Below, piece after piece: positions 1-6,594 of a stretch of 6,594 nt of DNA; the first letter of the stretch is position 1; every line of letters starts with the position of its first letter. The notes beneath the pieces are model-generated. The model had not been told where the DNA came from. It saw only the letters and a program-made list of their open reading frames with translations, and ran no database searches. This DNA is from Acidobacteriota bacterium. GTDB lineage: Bacteria; Acidobacteriota; Blastocatellia; RBC074. The position numbers were made by a program, and so were the translations under genes. The stretch is taken from assembly GCA_017991275.1 (NCBI GenBank), contig JAGNMH010000316.1, positions 1 to 6,594 of the forward strand. Reading direction: 5' to 3'.

Positions 1-2461
1 TCCAACCGGCTGGCAGCAGGCGATTGTCTTTCAGTTGAACATCTCGGCGGGTGAAGTTGGTTGTGAACTTGCCGTCGGCGTTCAGGTTCAGTTCTTCGTA
101 AATCTGCACCTGATTCTGCGCTGTGATGATCTGGTAATGCGGCTGGTAACTTTGCTGCGTTTTGCCTTGCGCGTCTTTGTAGTCGGCGAAGAATTCCGAC
201 GGCAGAGGTTTGCCGTTTCCGTCAACTATCACTCCCAGATTGTTGGTTCGCCCAGAAGCCCAAACGACTTTCTGATTTTCATCCGTCACCAACAGTTCGA
301 TGAACAAGCGGCGGAAACTGACTCCGCTGGGGAAACGATGGCCGGCCAGATTGGTGACGGCGACATTGGCTTGAATTTGCTGAGCGCCGATGACGGTGGC
401 AGTCGTCGTGACTTTGGCGGATTTGCTCTGCGCCTGTTGCACGTAATTATCAATCGCGTCCTGCAAATCCGTGCTGGAACCGGTCATGTAATCGTCTTTG
501 CGAACGCCCAGCACATCGTTGAACTGGTCGAACATCTGCAACAGAAAGACATTCAAACCCAGGAATTCGTGGCGACGGAAACCTTCTTTTCGGACTCGAA
601 CGGTGATCTTGTCGGTTGGCACGCGATGTTCGGCTTCGGGGTAAGTTTCGTCTTCGATGATGGCAATTCGCTGCTGGATTTGCGGAACGTTTATGCCCTT
701 CTTTTCGCTGTGGTAATCGCCGGGCATGTGGCATTCCTGACAGGATTTCGCCTTCGGCCACGAAGTCCCGAATTCATTCTGATACTGGCTGTTCAACCAT
801 TCCAGGTACGTCGCCTGCTCGATCTTCATTTCGCCGGGCGCACCGTCAACCACAGGCAAATCAATGGTGTGGCAACTGCCGCACATCCGCGAAGTTTTGA
901 TGTAAGGATTGAACTCCGGCTTGATGCCCGTGCCGGTTTGCATCGCGTATGGAGAAATTTCGTCGTCTTTGAATGGGCCGTAAAGCTGGTCGGGTTTCGT
1001 CACCTGGAAATGTCCGGTGATGGAATTTTTCAGGAAGTATTCCAGCGGACTTACGCCCGGTGGCGGCGCTTGATCTGGCGCGTTGCGATGGCAAACCTGA
1101 CAACTGATGCCGTCGCGAGCCAAAGCTCCGTATTTGAAATGCGGGTCTTTGCGGTCAGTGATCTGCAAATAGCTCAACTGAAAATCGCCTTTGCCACCAT
1201 TGTCTGTGTCCAGTTGCCGTTTGCCCATGGCTCCGTGGCAGGTCAGACAGGCGTTTCTGATCTGTGTTGTCAGCTCTTCGCGCCTGGGCGACGGCAGCGT
1301 GTTGAAGTACGCGAACTCGCTTTCAAGCTGAGCGAAAAAGACAGGGTCGCGTCCGGCCAATCCCATCGGCGACCATCGCCATTCGCCATACGGCGAAACG
1401 TTCGCGCCTGAAACAGTTGCAGGCGGAACCGGTGGAATTGGCGAAGGCAAAAACATAGTCGGCCCATACGGCAAACCGCTCAATCCTCCGTGGCACGACA
1501 CGCACTGACTGGAACTGATGAACTGCCCAGCGCCGGTGGCTGGCTGTGGAATGTTGTCATAAGTTTCCGACGGCATTTTTTGAACGTTGGCAAAGGGCAC
1601 GCCGGGGATGGATTTGAAGGTTTGCAGAAAATTCGGATTGGCCTGCCGTCCGGCTTTCAATGCCATCATCGGAAAAATCTTGCCATGCACGGCATCTTCA
1701 GTTGCCGCAACGCGCCACGAACCGTCATCCGGGAACGAGATCGGCGTTCCCGGAAAGCCCTTGATGTTGTTCAATGCAGAAAACGTCAGTTCCTTTTCCG
1801 CAGTCGCGTGGCAGCGCAAACAGTACAGCCCGAACCCTGCCCACGGATATTGAAACGGTGGTTGGTCGTCGTCGAACTTCATTCCGTCAAAGAACTCGCC
1901 CCAAAACCACCCGTCTTTTGATCCTTTAGAATCTCGAATCATGATCGTCCAGTCGCTGACTTTCGGCAGTTGGTCATCGCTCATTCCGGCGTAACGAGCC
2001 GACGGCGGAGTGTATTGCTCTTTGATAATCATCGCTCCGTCGGGAATGTTGCCCTGCCGACCACCGGTCAGCCACGCCATGACTTTGGGCGAATAAAAAA
2101 TCCTGACCGCCGGATGAGTTCCGTAATAAACGCTCTTGCTGTATGGCCCGGTGTCGCGTACGCCCTTGTCCACACACCATTTCAAGTTTTTGTAATCGCC
2201 ATTTTGCAGGAAGGCCAAAAACCTTTTTTCAAATTCAACGAATTGATTGGGCGGAACGGAAGTCGGCAGCGGCAGTGAATGTTCTTGTGCGCCTGGGCAG
2301 GGATTTTGAATCGCAGGCAGCGGCATGCTTTCAGGAAAGTTGGCAGGGACTCCGCTGAAATTGGCGGAAGACTCTTTTCCGTCGGCGGGTGACGGCAAGG
2401 CGAAATAAGACACGGTCAACAGAAAAAATACCAAGACAGCAATCTTCAATAAGTCACGCAT
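1..2461 (-). CDS. P460-domain multiheme c-type cytochrome (six CXXCH), 3' end outside window
   Basis: One open frame of 820 codons runs from ATG at 2461 to the left edge without a stop, so the C-terminus is missing. GGAG at 2469-2472, 7 nt before the ATG, supports this start. Residues 1-26 look like a Sec signal peptide (MRDLLK, then a hydrophobic stretch), implying export. Residues about 100-235 resemble cytochrome P460: FYSP, then PDGAMIIKE around 147, WTIMIRD at 171-177, DGWFWGEF, then CLRCH at 214-218 and a following LTFSAL. Further heme motifs are CVSCH 320-324, CLTCH 405-409, CQVCH 454-458, CGSCH 527-531 and CQECH 574-578. A heme-free C-terminal part carries TNLAGHRFPSG at 703-713, a motif common in large multiheme cytochromes. 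The role is probably periplasmic redox catalysis or electron transfer; the substrate is unknown. P460 proteins oxidise hydroxylamine or bind NO, but that activity is not shown here. The multiheme identity is very sure, the P460 assignment fairly sure. Confidence 0.9.
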   Translation of the reverse strand, partial: MRDLLKIAVLVFFLLTVSYFALPSPADGKESSANFSGVPANFPESMPLPAIQNPCPGAQEHSLPLPTSVPPNQFVEFEKRFLAFLQNGDYKNLKWCVDKGVRDTGPYSKSVYYGTHPAVRIFYSPKVMAWLTGGRQGNIPDGAMIIKEQYTPPSARYAGMSDDQLPKVSDWTIMIRDSKGSKDGWFWGEFFDGMKFDDDQPPFQYPWAGFGLYCLRCHATAEKELTFSALNNIKGFPGTPISFPDDGSWRVAATEDAVHGKIFPMMALKAGRQANPNFLQTFKSIPGVPFANVQKMPSETYDNIPQPATGAGQFISSSQCVSCHGGLSGLPYGPTMFLPSPIPPVPPATVSGANVSPYGEWRWSPMGLAGRDPVFFAQLESEFAYFNTLPSPRREELTTQIRNACLTCHGAMGKRQLDTDNGGKGDFQLSYLQITDRKDPHFKYGALARDGISCQVCHRNAPDQAPPPGVSPLEYFLKNSITGHFQVTKPDQLYGPFKDDEISPYAMQTGTGIKPEFNPYIKTSRMCGSCHTIDLPVVDGAPGEMKIEQATYLEWLNSQYQNEFGTSWPKAKSCQECHMPGDYHSEKKGINVPQIQQRIAIIEDETYPEAEHRVPTDKITVRVRKEGFRRHEFLGLNVFLLQMFDQFNDVLGVRKDDYMTGSSTDLQDAIDNYVQQAQSKSAKVTTTATVIGAQQIQANVAVTNLAGHRFPSGVSFRRLFIELLVTDENQKVVWASGRTNNLGVIVDGNGKPLPSEFFADYKDAQGKTQQSYQPHYQIITAQNQVQIYEELNLNADGKFTTNFTRRDVQLKDNRLLPAGW

Positions 2462-2468
2462 GGAAAGG

Positions 2469-2472
2469 CTCC
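2469..2472 (-). promoter_or_regulatory. Ribosome binding site of the multiheme cytochrome gene
   Basis: GGAG on the minus strand lies 7 nt before the ATG at 2461. It fixes that ATG as the start and agrees with the signal peptide that follows directly. Confidence 0.7.
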
Positions 2473-2567
2473 AATTTTAGTACTGCTTGTTTGTTGTTTG
2501 TCTGAGGTCGCTTTCTGATAAGGGAAAGCAGTGTTGATTTGGAAATCTGATTGAACCGCGCGAAAAA

Positions 2568-2596
2568 TAAATATCACCTTTGCCGGGATGGGACAA
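2568..2596 (-). promoter_or_regulatory. Weak candidate promoter for the multiheme cytochrome gene
   Basis: On the minus strand TTGTCC (2596-2591) is followed after 17 nt by TATTTA (2573-2568). The -35 box fits the sigma70 consensus in four of six bases and the -10 box in only three. It would give a leader of about 100 nt. It is the best spaced pair I see facing left, but the match is poor and the real promoter may use another sigma factor or an activator. Confidence 0.25.
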
Positions 2597-2628
2597 GATT
2601 TAGGCGAAGGCCTGACAATTTTAGCGCG

Positions 2629-2657
2629 TTGACCGTCAATCCATCGGAGCTTAGAAT
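2629..2657 (+). promoter_or_regulatory. Sigma70-type promoter for the sulfite dehydrogenase operon
   Basis: TTGACC (2629-2634) and TAGAAT (2652-2657) are separated by exactly 17 nt, five of six consensus bases in each box. Transcription would start near 2664, giving a leader of about 55 nt before the ATG at 2719. The -35 box is part of a perfect inverted repeat, TTGAC-C-GTCAA (2629-2639), which might be a regulator site. The position also argues against the longer reading frame that opens at 2551, because the promoter would lie inside it. Confidence 0.6.
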
Positions 2658-2678
2658 CGCTGAGCTTTTGCAATCATC

Positions 2679-2694
2679 GCGCGTTAACTCGCGC
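2679..2694 (+). repeat. Short GC-rich inverted repeat in the leader of the operon
   Basis: GCGCG (2679-2683) and CGCGC (2690-2694) can pair around the 6-nt loop TTAACT. The repeat sits between the predicted transcription start and the ribosome binding site. It has no T-tract, so it is not an intrinsic terminator. It could be a small leader hairpin or an operator half-site pair, or chance. Confidence 0.35.
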
Positions 2695-2707
2695 ATCCCA
2701 AAAACTC

Positions 2708-2713
2708 AAGAGG
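2708..2713 (+). promoter_or_regulatory. Ribosome binding site deciding the start of the Mo enzyme
   Basis: AAGAGG lies 5 nt before the ATG at 2719. It selects that start over the in-frame ATG at 2551, whose 56-codon extension would run through the promoter and has no resemblance to an export signal. Confidence 0.6.
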
Positions 2714-2718
2714 TCAAA

Positions 2719-3927
2719 ATGAAAAAGAACGAGAGCCGAAATCCGCGAACCGGCTTGTCGCGCCGCCAGCTTCTGATTGGCGCGGCCAGAACCGGAGCGG
2801 CCATCACACTAAGCCAGTTTTTGCCGAATGAATTTTCCGAAGCCTTTGCTCAGAATGCGATCAAAGGAAAAGAAAGACTGATTGTGCGCAGCGTTCGCCC
2901 GGAAGATTTGGAAACCCCCGTCGGGTTGTTGAACACCTGGATCACTCCGAACGATTTGTTTTATGTTCGCACTCACACTTATCCGCCCAAGGTTGATGAA
3001 CAGGCTGGCAAAGATTGGAAATTGCAGGTTGATGGGGAAGTCGAACGCCCAATGGCCATCACCCTTGATGAGTTGAAAAAACTGCCCAAGGCGACTGTCA
3101 CCGTCACGCTGGAATGTGCAGGTAATGGCAGGGCCTTTTACGATCCGCCAGTTCCGGGCATTCAATGGGAAAAAGGTTCTGTCGGAACTGCAAAATTTGC
3201 CGGAGCGCGGCTGTCCGATGTGTTGAAGAAAGTCGGGTTGAAACCCAACGTCAAATACATCGCGGCCAACGGAGCGGACAAGCCTGTTGGCAAGATGCCG
3301 GATTTCATTCGCAACGTGCCAATGGCCAAAGCCATGAATCCTGACACGATTCTGGCCTATGAAATGAATGGCGAACCGATTCCGGCGCTTCACGGATTTC
3401 CTTTGCGGTTGATCGTGCCGGGATGGGAAGGCGCGTATTCCGTAAAGTGGGTCAATCAACTTCAAGCGCTGGATAAGGAACACGAAGGATTCTTTGTCAA
3501 AACTGCCTATCGTTATCCGAACAAGCGCGTCGCGCCCGGACAGGCTGTTCCACCGGAAAATATGATTCCCCTGACCGGATTGATCATTAAATCATTCATC
3601 AACTCGCCGCTGGAAGGCGCAAGCTTTAAGCCCGGCAAGGTACGCGTCGGAGGTTTTGCCTGGGCGGGCGAATCTTTTGTCAGCAAAGTTGAAGTTTCGA
3701 TGGATAACGGCAGCACCTGGTTCCCGGCCAAGCTGGGCAAAGAGCGTGAACGTTATACCTGGCAATCATTTGAATATGAATTCAGCATCTCACAACCCGG
3801 CTCGTATTTGCTGATGGCTCGCGCAACCGACGACAAGGGCAAAGTTCAACCTGTTTCACCTCAATGGAATCCGTCAGGGTATCTGTGGAACGTGATTGAT
3901 AAAGTGAGGATCAATGTCGAAGCTTAA
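2719..3927 (+). CDS. Sulfite oxidase-family molybdenum enzyme (SorA-like sulfite dehydrogenase), Tat-exported
   Basis: The 402-residue product carries a twin-arginine signal, SRRQLLIG at 14-21, a hydrophobic stretch and a likely cleavage after AFA at 42-44. It should be folded with molybdopterin in the cytoplasm and exported to the periplasm. The oxidoreductase molybdopterin-binding domain spans about 50-240, with FYVRTH at 81-86 and ECAGNGR at 132-138. C133 is the expected Mo ligand. R84, H86, C133 and R138 keep the same spacing as Arg55, His57, Cys104 and Arg109 of Starkeya SorA (recalled numbering). A Mo-co oxidoreductase dimerisation domain follows, about 275-400, ending in WNPSGYLWN. No cytochrome b5 domain is present, as in bacterial SorA. 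The ATG at 2719 is chosen because AAGAGG lies 5 nt upstream and the Tat signal starts there. The next gene, a cytochrome c, is the probable electron acceptor. SoxC is the main alternative, but the SEWTGV-type SoxC signature and other sox genes are absent. Confidence 0.9.
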   Translation: MKKNESRNPRTGLSRRQLLIGAARTGAAITLSQFLPNEFSEAFAQNAIKGKERLIVRSVRPEDLETPVGLLNTWITPNDLFYVRTHTYPPKVDEQAGKDWKLQVDGEVERPMAITLDELKKLPKATVTVTLECAGNGRAFYDPPVPGIQWEKGSVGTAKFAGARLSDVLKKVGLKPNVKYIAANGADKPVGKMPDFIRNVPMAKAMNPDTILAYEMNGEPIPALHGFPLRLIVPGWEGAYSVKWVNQLQALDKEHEGFFVKTAYRYPNKRVAPGQAVPPENMIPLTGLIIKSFINSPLEGASFKPGKVRVGGFAWAGESFVSKVEVSMDNGSTWFPAKLGKERERYTWQSFEYEFSISQPGSYLLMARATDDKGKVQPVSPQWNPSGYLWNVIDKVRINVEA

Positions 3928-4465
3928 TTCAAAATCCCAAAAAGCAATGAAACTGTTTTTGGCGCTGGCGGCGGCAATGCTTGCCGTCAGCGTTTCGTTC
4001 GATGGTCAGTCGGCTGCCGCCACGCGACAGGATTTGCCTGAAGGCAAGGGAGTCGAACTGGCCCGCGACAAGTGCGTAGTCTGTCACGAAGCCGACGTTA
4101 TCAAAGCTCAACGCCTGTCCAAACAGGGCTGGACGCGCGAAGTTGAAAAAATGGTTCGTTGGGGAGCAGCCGTTAATGACAGCGAGAAAGCTGTTTTGGT
4201 GGATTATTTTTCCTCGCATTTCACAACTGTCAAATCGGGCGCGCCTGTCGTGGCTGCAAGCGTTGATCGCGGCAAGCAGATTTTTGAAGACAAATGCATC
4301 TTGTGCCACCAATCGGAAATGACCGCACAACAACGATTGACGCGGCAAGCCTGGACGCGAGAAGTCGAAAAGATGATTCGTTGGGGCGCAACCGTCACCG
4401 ACGCCGAAAAAGAACCGCTGGTTGATTATTTGGCGAAAAGTTACGGTCAGCGCCCATTGAAGTAA
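3914..4465 (+). CDS. Diheme cytochrome c with two tandem heme domains, probable partner of the Mo enzyme
   Basis: The 183-residue product begins with a Sec-type signal peptide (charged residues to 13, hydrophobic 14-29, likely cleavage near SAA at 33-35), so it should act in the periplasm. Two class I-like heme domains follow. The first has CVVCH at 54-58 and WTREVEKM ending at M80; the second has CILCH at 128-132 and the same WTREVEKM ending at M154. Each Met is a plausible sixth heme ligand. The domains are offset by 74 residues and match at 29 of 53 positions by eye (51-103 against 125-177), an internal duplication. The ATG at 3914 overlaps the end of the Mo enzyme gene by 14 bp and is preceded by TGAGGA at 3905-3910, suggesting translational coupling. 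By position it should accept electrons from the Mo enzyme, like SorB, although Starkeya SorB is monoheme. ATG at 3947 is a possible but less well supported start. Confidence 0.9.
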   Translation: MSKLNSKSQKAMKLFLALAAAMLAVSVSFDGQSAAATRQDLPEGKGVELARDKCVVCHEADVIKAQRLSKQGWTREVEKMVRWGAAVNDSEKAVLVDYFSSHFTTVKSGAPVVAASVDRGKQIFEDKCILCHQSEMTAQQRLTRQAWTREVEKMIRWGATVTDAEKEPLVDYLAKSYGQRPLK

Positions 4466-4507
4466 TGTGGCCGCTCAGCCGTAACTGTAAAAACAGGTCA
4501 TAACTTA

Positions 4508-5695
4508 ATGTCGAAAGATAAATTCGATTTGGAAGGAATGCAGACCCGCGCGGTTTATGCCGCCAAGGAATTGAATCGCACCTCGGCAATCAGTCCGCCA
4601 ATTTGGCAGACGACAACTTTCGGCGCAGAAACCGCCGAAGAGTTTGCCGAAATCGCAGTCGCCACAAAACCTCAGGAGTTTTACACGCGCTACGGAAATC
4701 CAAACCACGCCATGGTTGAAGAGACTTTGGCCAATTTGGAGGGCGGGGAACTGGCGCTGGTTTTCGGATCGGGGATGGGGGCAATCTTTTCTGCCGTCGC
4801 GGGCAGTTTGCAAACCGGCGATCACGTTGTCGCTCAGCAAAATCATTACGCCGGAGCGACAACGCTGCTGAAAGATATTCTGCCCAGATGGGGAATCGAA
4901 GTCAGTTTCGTTGACCAAACCAGCAACGCCGAATTTGCTGATGCGATTAAGCCGAACACCAAGCTTATTTACGTCGAAACTCCGGTCAATCCGCTGATGC
5001 AGATTACCGATTTGCGATTCGTCGTTGAACTGGCAAAGTCCAAAGGCATTCTGACAATTTGCGACAACACCTTTGCCACGCCGATCAATCAGCGTCCGCT
5101 GGAATTGGGGATTGATGCCGTAATTCACAGCGCGACTAAATACATAGGCGGCCATCACGACGTGACCGCCGGAGCGATGGTCGGCAACAAAGAGTTGATC
5201 GAACGTGTCTGGCGCTTTGCCTTGGTGGCCGGAGCCGCGCTCAGCCCGTTTGATGCCTGGCTGTTGTTGCGCGGTTTGCGGACCTTGGGGTTGCGCGTTG
5301 ATCGCCACAACAGCAACGCGCTGGCTTTGGCGAAGTTTTTCGAGACTCATTCAAAAGTCGCCAGGGTTTATTACCCAGGACTGGAATCGCATCCGCAACA
5401 TGAACTGGCCAAATCGCAAATGTCCGGCTTCACGGGAATGTTGAGCGTTGAATTGCGCGGAGGTTATTCGGCGGCTGACAAGGTGATGTCTTCGTTGAAA
5501 CTTGGCGTGCGCGCGGCCAGTCTGGGCGGTTATGAAACTCTGGTAGTGCATCCGGCTTCGATGTGGAGTTTGCAGTTGTCGGCTGAACAACGCGCCGCGA
5601 CCGGAATCAACGATGGTTTGGTCAGGATTTCAGTCGGATTGGAAGACGAAGCCGACTTGCTGCGCGATTTCGATCAAGCGCTGGCTCAGGTCTAA
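4508..5695 (+). CDS. Cys/Met-metabolism PLP-dependent enzyme (cystathionine gamma-synthase/lyase family)
   Basis: This is a full-length 395-residue fold-type I PLP enzyme of the gamma family, presumably cytosolic, as no signal peptide is present. K211 in HSATKYIGG is the Schiff-base lysine; D186 in CDNTF should contact the pyridine nitrogen; Y59 and R61 in YTRYGNPN bind the phosphate across the tetramer interface; Y114 should stack on the cofactor; SLGGYET (338-344) and R373 in LVRISVGLED help bind substrate. Members either make or cleave cystathionine, cleave methionine, or sulfhydrylate activated homoserine. The positions equivalent to methionine gamma-lyase Cys116, Lys240 and Asp241 are G116, A238 and L239 (numbering recalled, aligned by eye), which argues against a classical methionine gamma-lyase. 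The exact reaction cannot be settled here. It lies 42 bp after the diheme cytochrome gene without an evident terminator, so it is probably cotranscribed, tying the operon to sulfur amino acid metabolism. The ribosome site is weak (AGG at 4495-4497). Confidence 0.92.
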   Translation: MSKDKFDLEGMQTRAVYAAKELNRTSAISPPIWQTTTFGAETAEEFAEIAVATKPQEFYTRYGNPNHAMVEETLANLEGGELALVFGSGMGAIFSAVAGSLQTGDHVVAQQNHYAGATTLLKDILPRWGIEVSFVDQTSNAEFADAIKPNTKLIYVETPVNPLMQITDLRFVVELAKSKGILTICDNTFATPINQRPLELGIDAVIHSATKYIGGHHDVTAGAMVGNKELIERVWRFALVAGAALSPFDAWLLLRGLRTLGLRVDRHNSNALALAKFFETHSKVARVYYPGLESHPQHELAKSQMSGFTGMLSVELRGGYSAADKVMSSLKLGVRAASLGGYETLVVHPASMWSLQLSAEQRAATGINDGLVRISVGLEDEADLLRDFDQALAQV

Positions 5696-5702
5696 ACTGC
5701 CT

Positions 5703-5717
5703 GGCTCAAGTTGAGCC
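5703..5717. repeat. Short palindrome just after the PLP enzyme gene
   Basis: GGCTCAA and TTGAGCC flank a single central base, 7 nt after the stop codon of the PLP enzyme. No T-tract follows on the plus strand. It may be a small 3' hairpin (GGCTC/GAGCC) stabilising the operon transcript or a protein site; there is no further support. Confidence 0.35.
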
Positions 5718-5741
5718 GAATGCCAAATCGTAGTGAAACGC

Positions 5742-5775
5742 AAAAAAATAAGGAGAGATTTTTCAATCTCTCCTT
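5742..5775 (-). terminator. Intrinsic terminator, T-tract on the minus strand
   Basis: A perfect 11-bp stem (5750-5760 with 5765-5775) closes a 4-nt loop. Read on the minus strand it is followed by one A and seven T (5749-5742), the form of a Rho-independent terminator for transcription coming from hemF. On the plus strand the stem is followed by GTAAAGG with no T run, so it would act only weakly, if at all, for the operon. It lies about 210 nt beyond the hemF stop, which is unusually distant. Confidence 0.75.
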
Positions 5776-5987
<212 letters not shown>

Positions 5988-6594
5988 TCAATTTTTCGTA
6001 GCTTTGTCATTTAAGAGCCAGTCTTGAGCTGTGAAGTAAGCCCAAGCATCTGATTCAGGTGTGCCAGCTTCCGGGTTGTAATCGTATACCCAGCTTGCAA
6101 ACGGAGGCAGTGACATCAAAATTGATTCAGTCCGTCCTCGTGTTTCCAATCCGAAAACAGTTCCACGGTCATAAACCAGATTGAATTCGGCGTAACGTCC
6201 TCTGCGGATCAACTGAAATTGCCGCTCTCGATCACCAAAATCCTCATCGCGGCGTTTGGCGACAATTGGCAGGTAAGCTGGCAAAAAGGCTTCGCCGGCA
6301 TTGCTCACAAAAGCAAACAGCTTTTCCAAATCTCCCTGCAGGTAATCGAAGAAAATTCCGCCGACGCCTCGCGTTTCATTGCGATGTTTGATGAAAAAGT
6401 ATTCGTCAGCCCATTTTTTGAAGCGCGGATAGTAATCGGCGTCGTGCCGGTCGCAGGCGTCCTTCAAGGTTTGGTGGAAATGAACCACGTCTTCTCTAAA
6501 TGGGTAATAAGGCGTCAGATCAGCGCCGCCGCCGAACCAACTGGCCCGCCCTTTTTCCAAAAAGCGGAAGTTCGCGTGAACCGTGGGCACATAA
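5988..6594 (-). CDS. hemF: Oxygen-dependent coproporphyrinogen III oxidase, 5' end outside window
   Basis: About 202 codons are visible, ending at TGA 5988-5990; the frame continues past the right edge, so roughly the first third of a protein of about 300 residues is missing. The visible part follows E. coli HemF almost block by block: YVPTVHANFRF, WFGGGADLTPYY, then YPRFKKWADEYFFIKHRNETRG, GGIFFDYL, RRGRYAEFNLVYDRGT, and GRTESILMSLPP near the end. The GTG at 6590 is an internal Val of the VPTVH motif and not a start. HemF is a cytosolic homodimer that uses O2 to decarboxylate two propionates of coproporphyrinogen III to give protoporphyrinogen IX, in heme synthesis. Its presence implies an oxygen-using lifestyle at least part of the time. 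It converges on the sulfite dehydrogenase operon and ends at the terminator near 5742; a functional link to the cytochromes is only circumstantial. Confidence 0.96.
   Translation of the reverse strand, partial: YVPTVHANFRFLEKGRASWFGGGADLTPYYPFREDVVHFHQTLKDACDRHDADYYPRFKKWADEYFFIKHRNETRGVGGIFFDYLQGDLEKLFAFVSNAGEAFLPAYLPIVAKRRDEDFGDRERQFQLIRRGRYAEFNLVYDRGTVFGLETRGRTESILMSLPPFASWVYDYNPEAGTPESDAWAYFTAQDWLLNDKATKN

Noticed and set aside
35..1411. Long plus-strand frame of 458 codons
   Set aside because: It lies wholly antisense to the multiheme cytochrome, whose frame carries a signal peptide and six heme motifs. The plus-strand product has no recognisable motif, so it is a codon-bias shadow.
2551..2718. 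N-terminal extension of the Mo enzyme from an ATG at 2551
   Set aside because: The promoter and ribosome site for the ATG at 2719 fall inside it, and the Tat signal should be at the N-terminus.
2809..3483. Minus-strand frame of 224 codons
   Set aside because: It is opposite the conserved molybdopterin domain and shows no independent coding signal.
4505..5350. Minus-strand frame of 281 codons
   Set aside because: It is antisense to the PLP enzyme gene, which has all its catalytic residues. No family features are seen in the minus-strand product.
6588..6590. GTG as start codon of hemF
   Set aside because: It encodes the Val of the conserved VPTVH motif in the middle of HemF, with an in-frame Tyr codon before it; the true start lies beyond the window.

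Overview
The window is about 6.6 kb of moderate-GC bacterial DNA. It holds five protein genes with short spacers, and the genes at both edges are cut by the window. The makeup is a large periplasmic multiheme cytochrome with a P460-like domain, a Tat-exported molybdenum sulfite dehydrogenase, a diheme cytochrome, a Cys/Met-metabolism PLP enzyme and an oxygen-dependent hemF. This suggests a free-living aerobic or facultative Gram-negative-type bacterium. The style of the multiheme cytochrome (CGSCHTI...EQATYLEW...CQECHMP) reminds me of Acidobacteriota such as Blastocatellia, but that placement is inference and not proven here.

Layout. Positions 2461 down to 1 (minus) hold one uninterrupted reading frame of 820 codons that runs off the left edge. 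It has a signal peptide, a cytochrome P460-like domain ending in the first heme motif, and five further CXXCH motifs. A 257-bp divergent control region (2462-2718) follows, with a near-consensus sigma70-type promoter facing right. Rightward come a sulfite oxidase-family (SorA-like) Mo enzyme (2719-3927), a diheme cytochrome c with two tandem copies of one heme domain (3914-4465, overlapping the previous gene by 14 bp), and a gamma-family PLP enzyme of Cys/Met metabolism (4508-5695). These three probably form one operon. A 292-bp spacer contains a strong stem-loop whose T-tract lies on the minus strand. The right edge is the C-terminal two thirds of hemF on the minus strand (5988-6594), convergent with the operon.

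How it may work together (inference). The SorA-like enzyme would oxidise sulfite, or a related substrate, in the periplasm and pass electrons to the co-encoded diheme cytochrome. The PLP enzyme points to sulfur amino acid turnover as a sulfur source or sink. The divergent P460/multiheme cytochrome could be a second periplasmic redox enzyme or electron conduit sharing the control region. HemF makes a heme precursor but is probably an unrelated neighbour.

The most notable items are the P460-multiheme fusion and its back-to-back pairing with a sulfite dehydrogenase operon.
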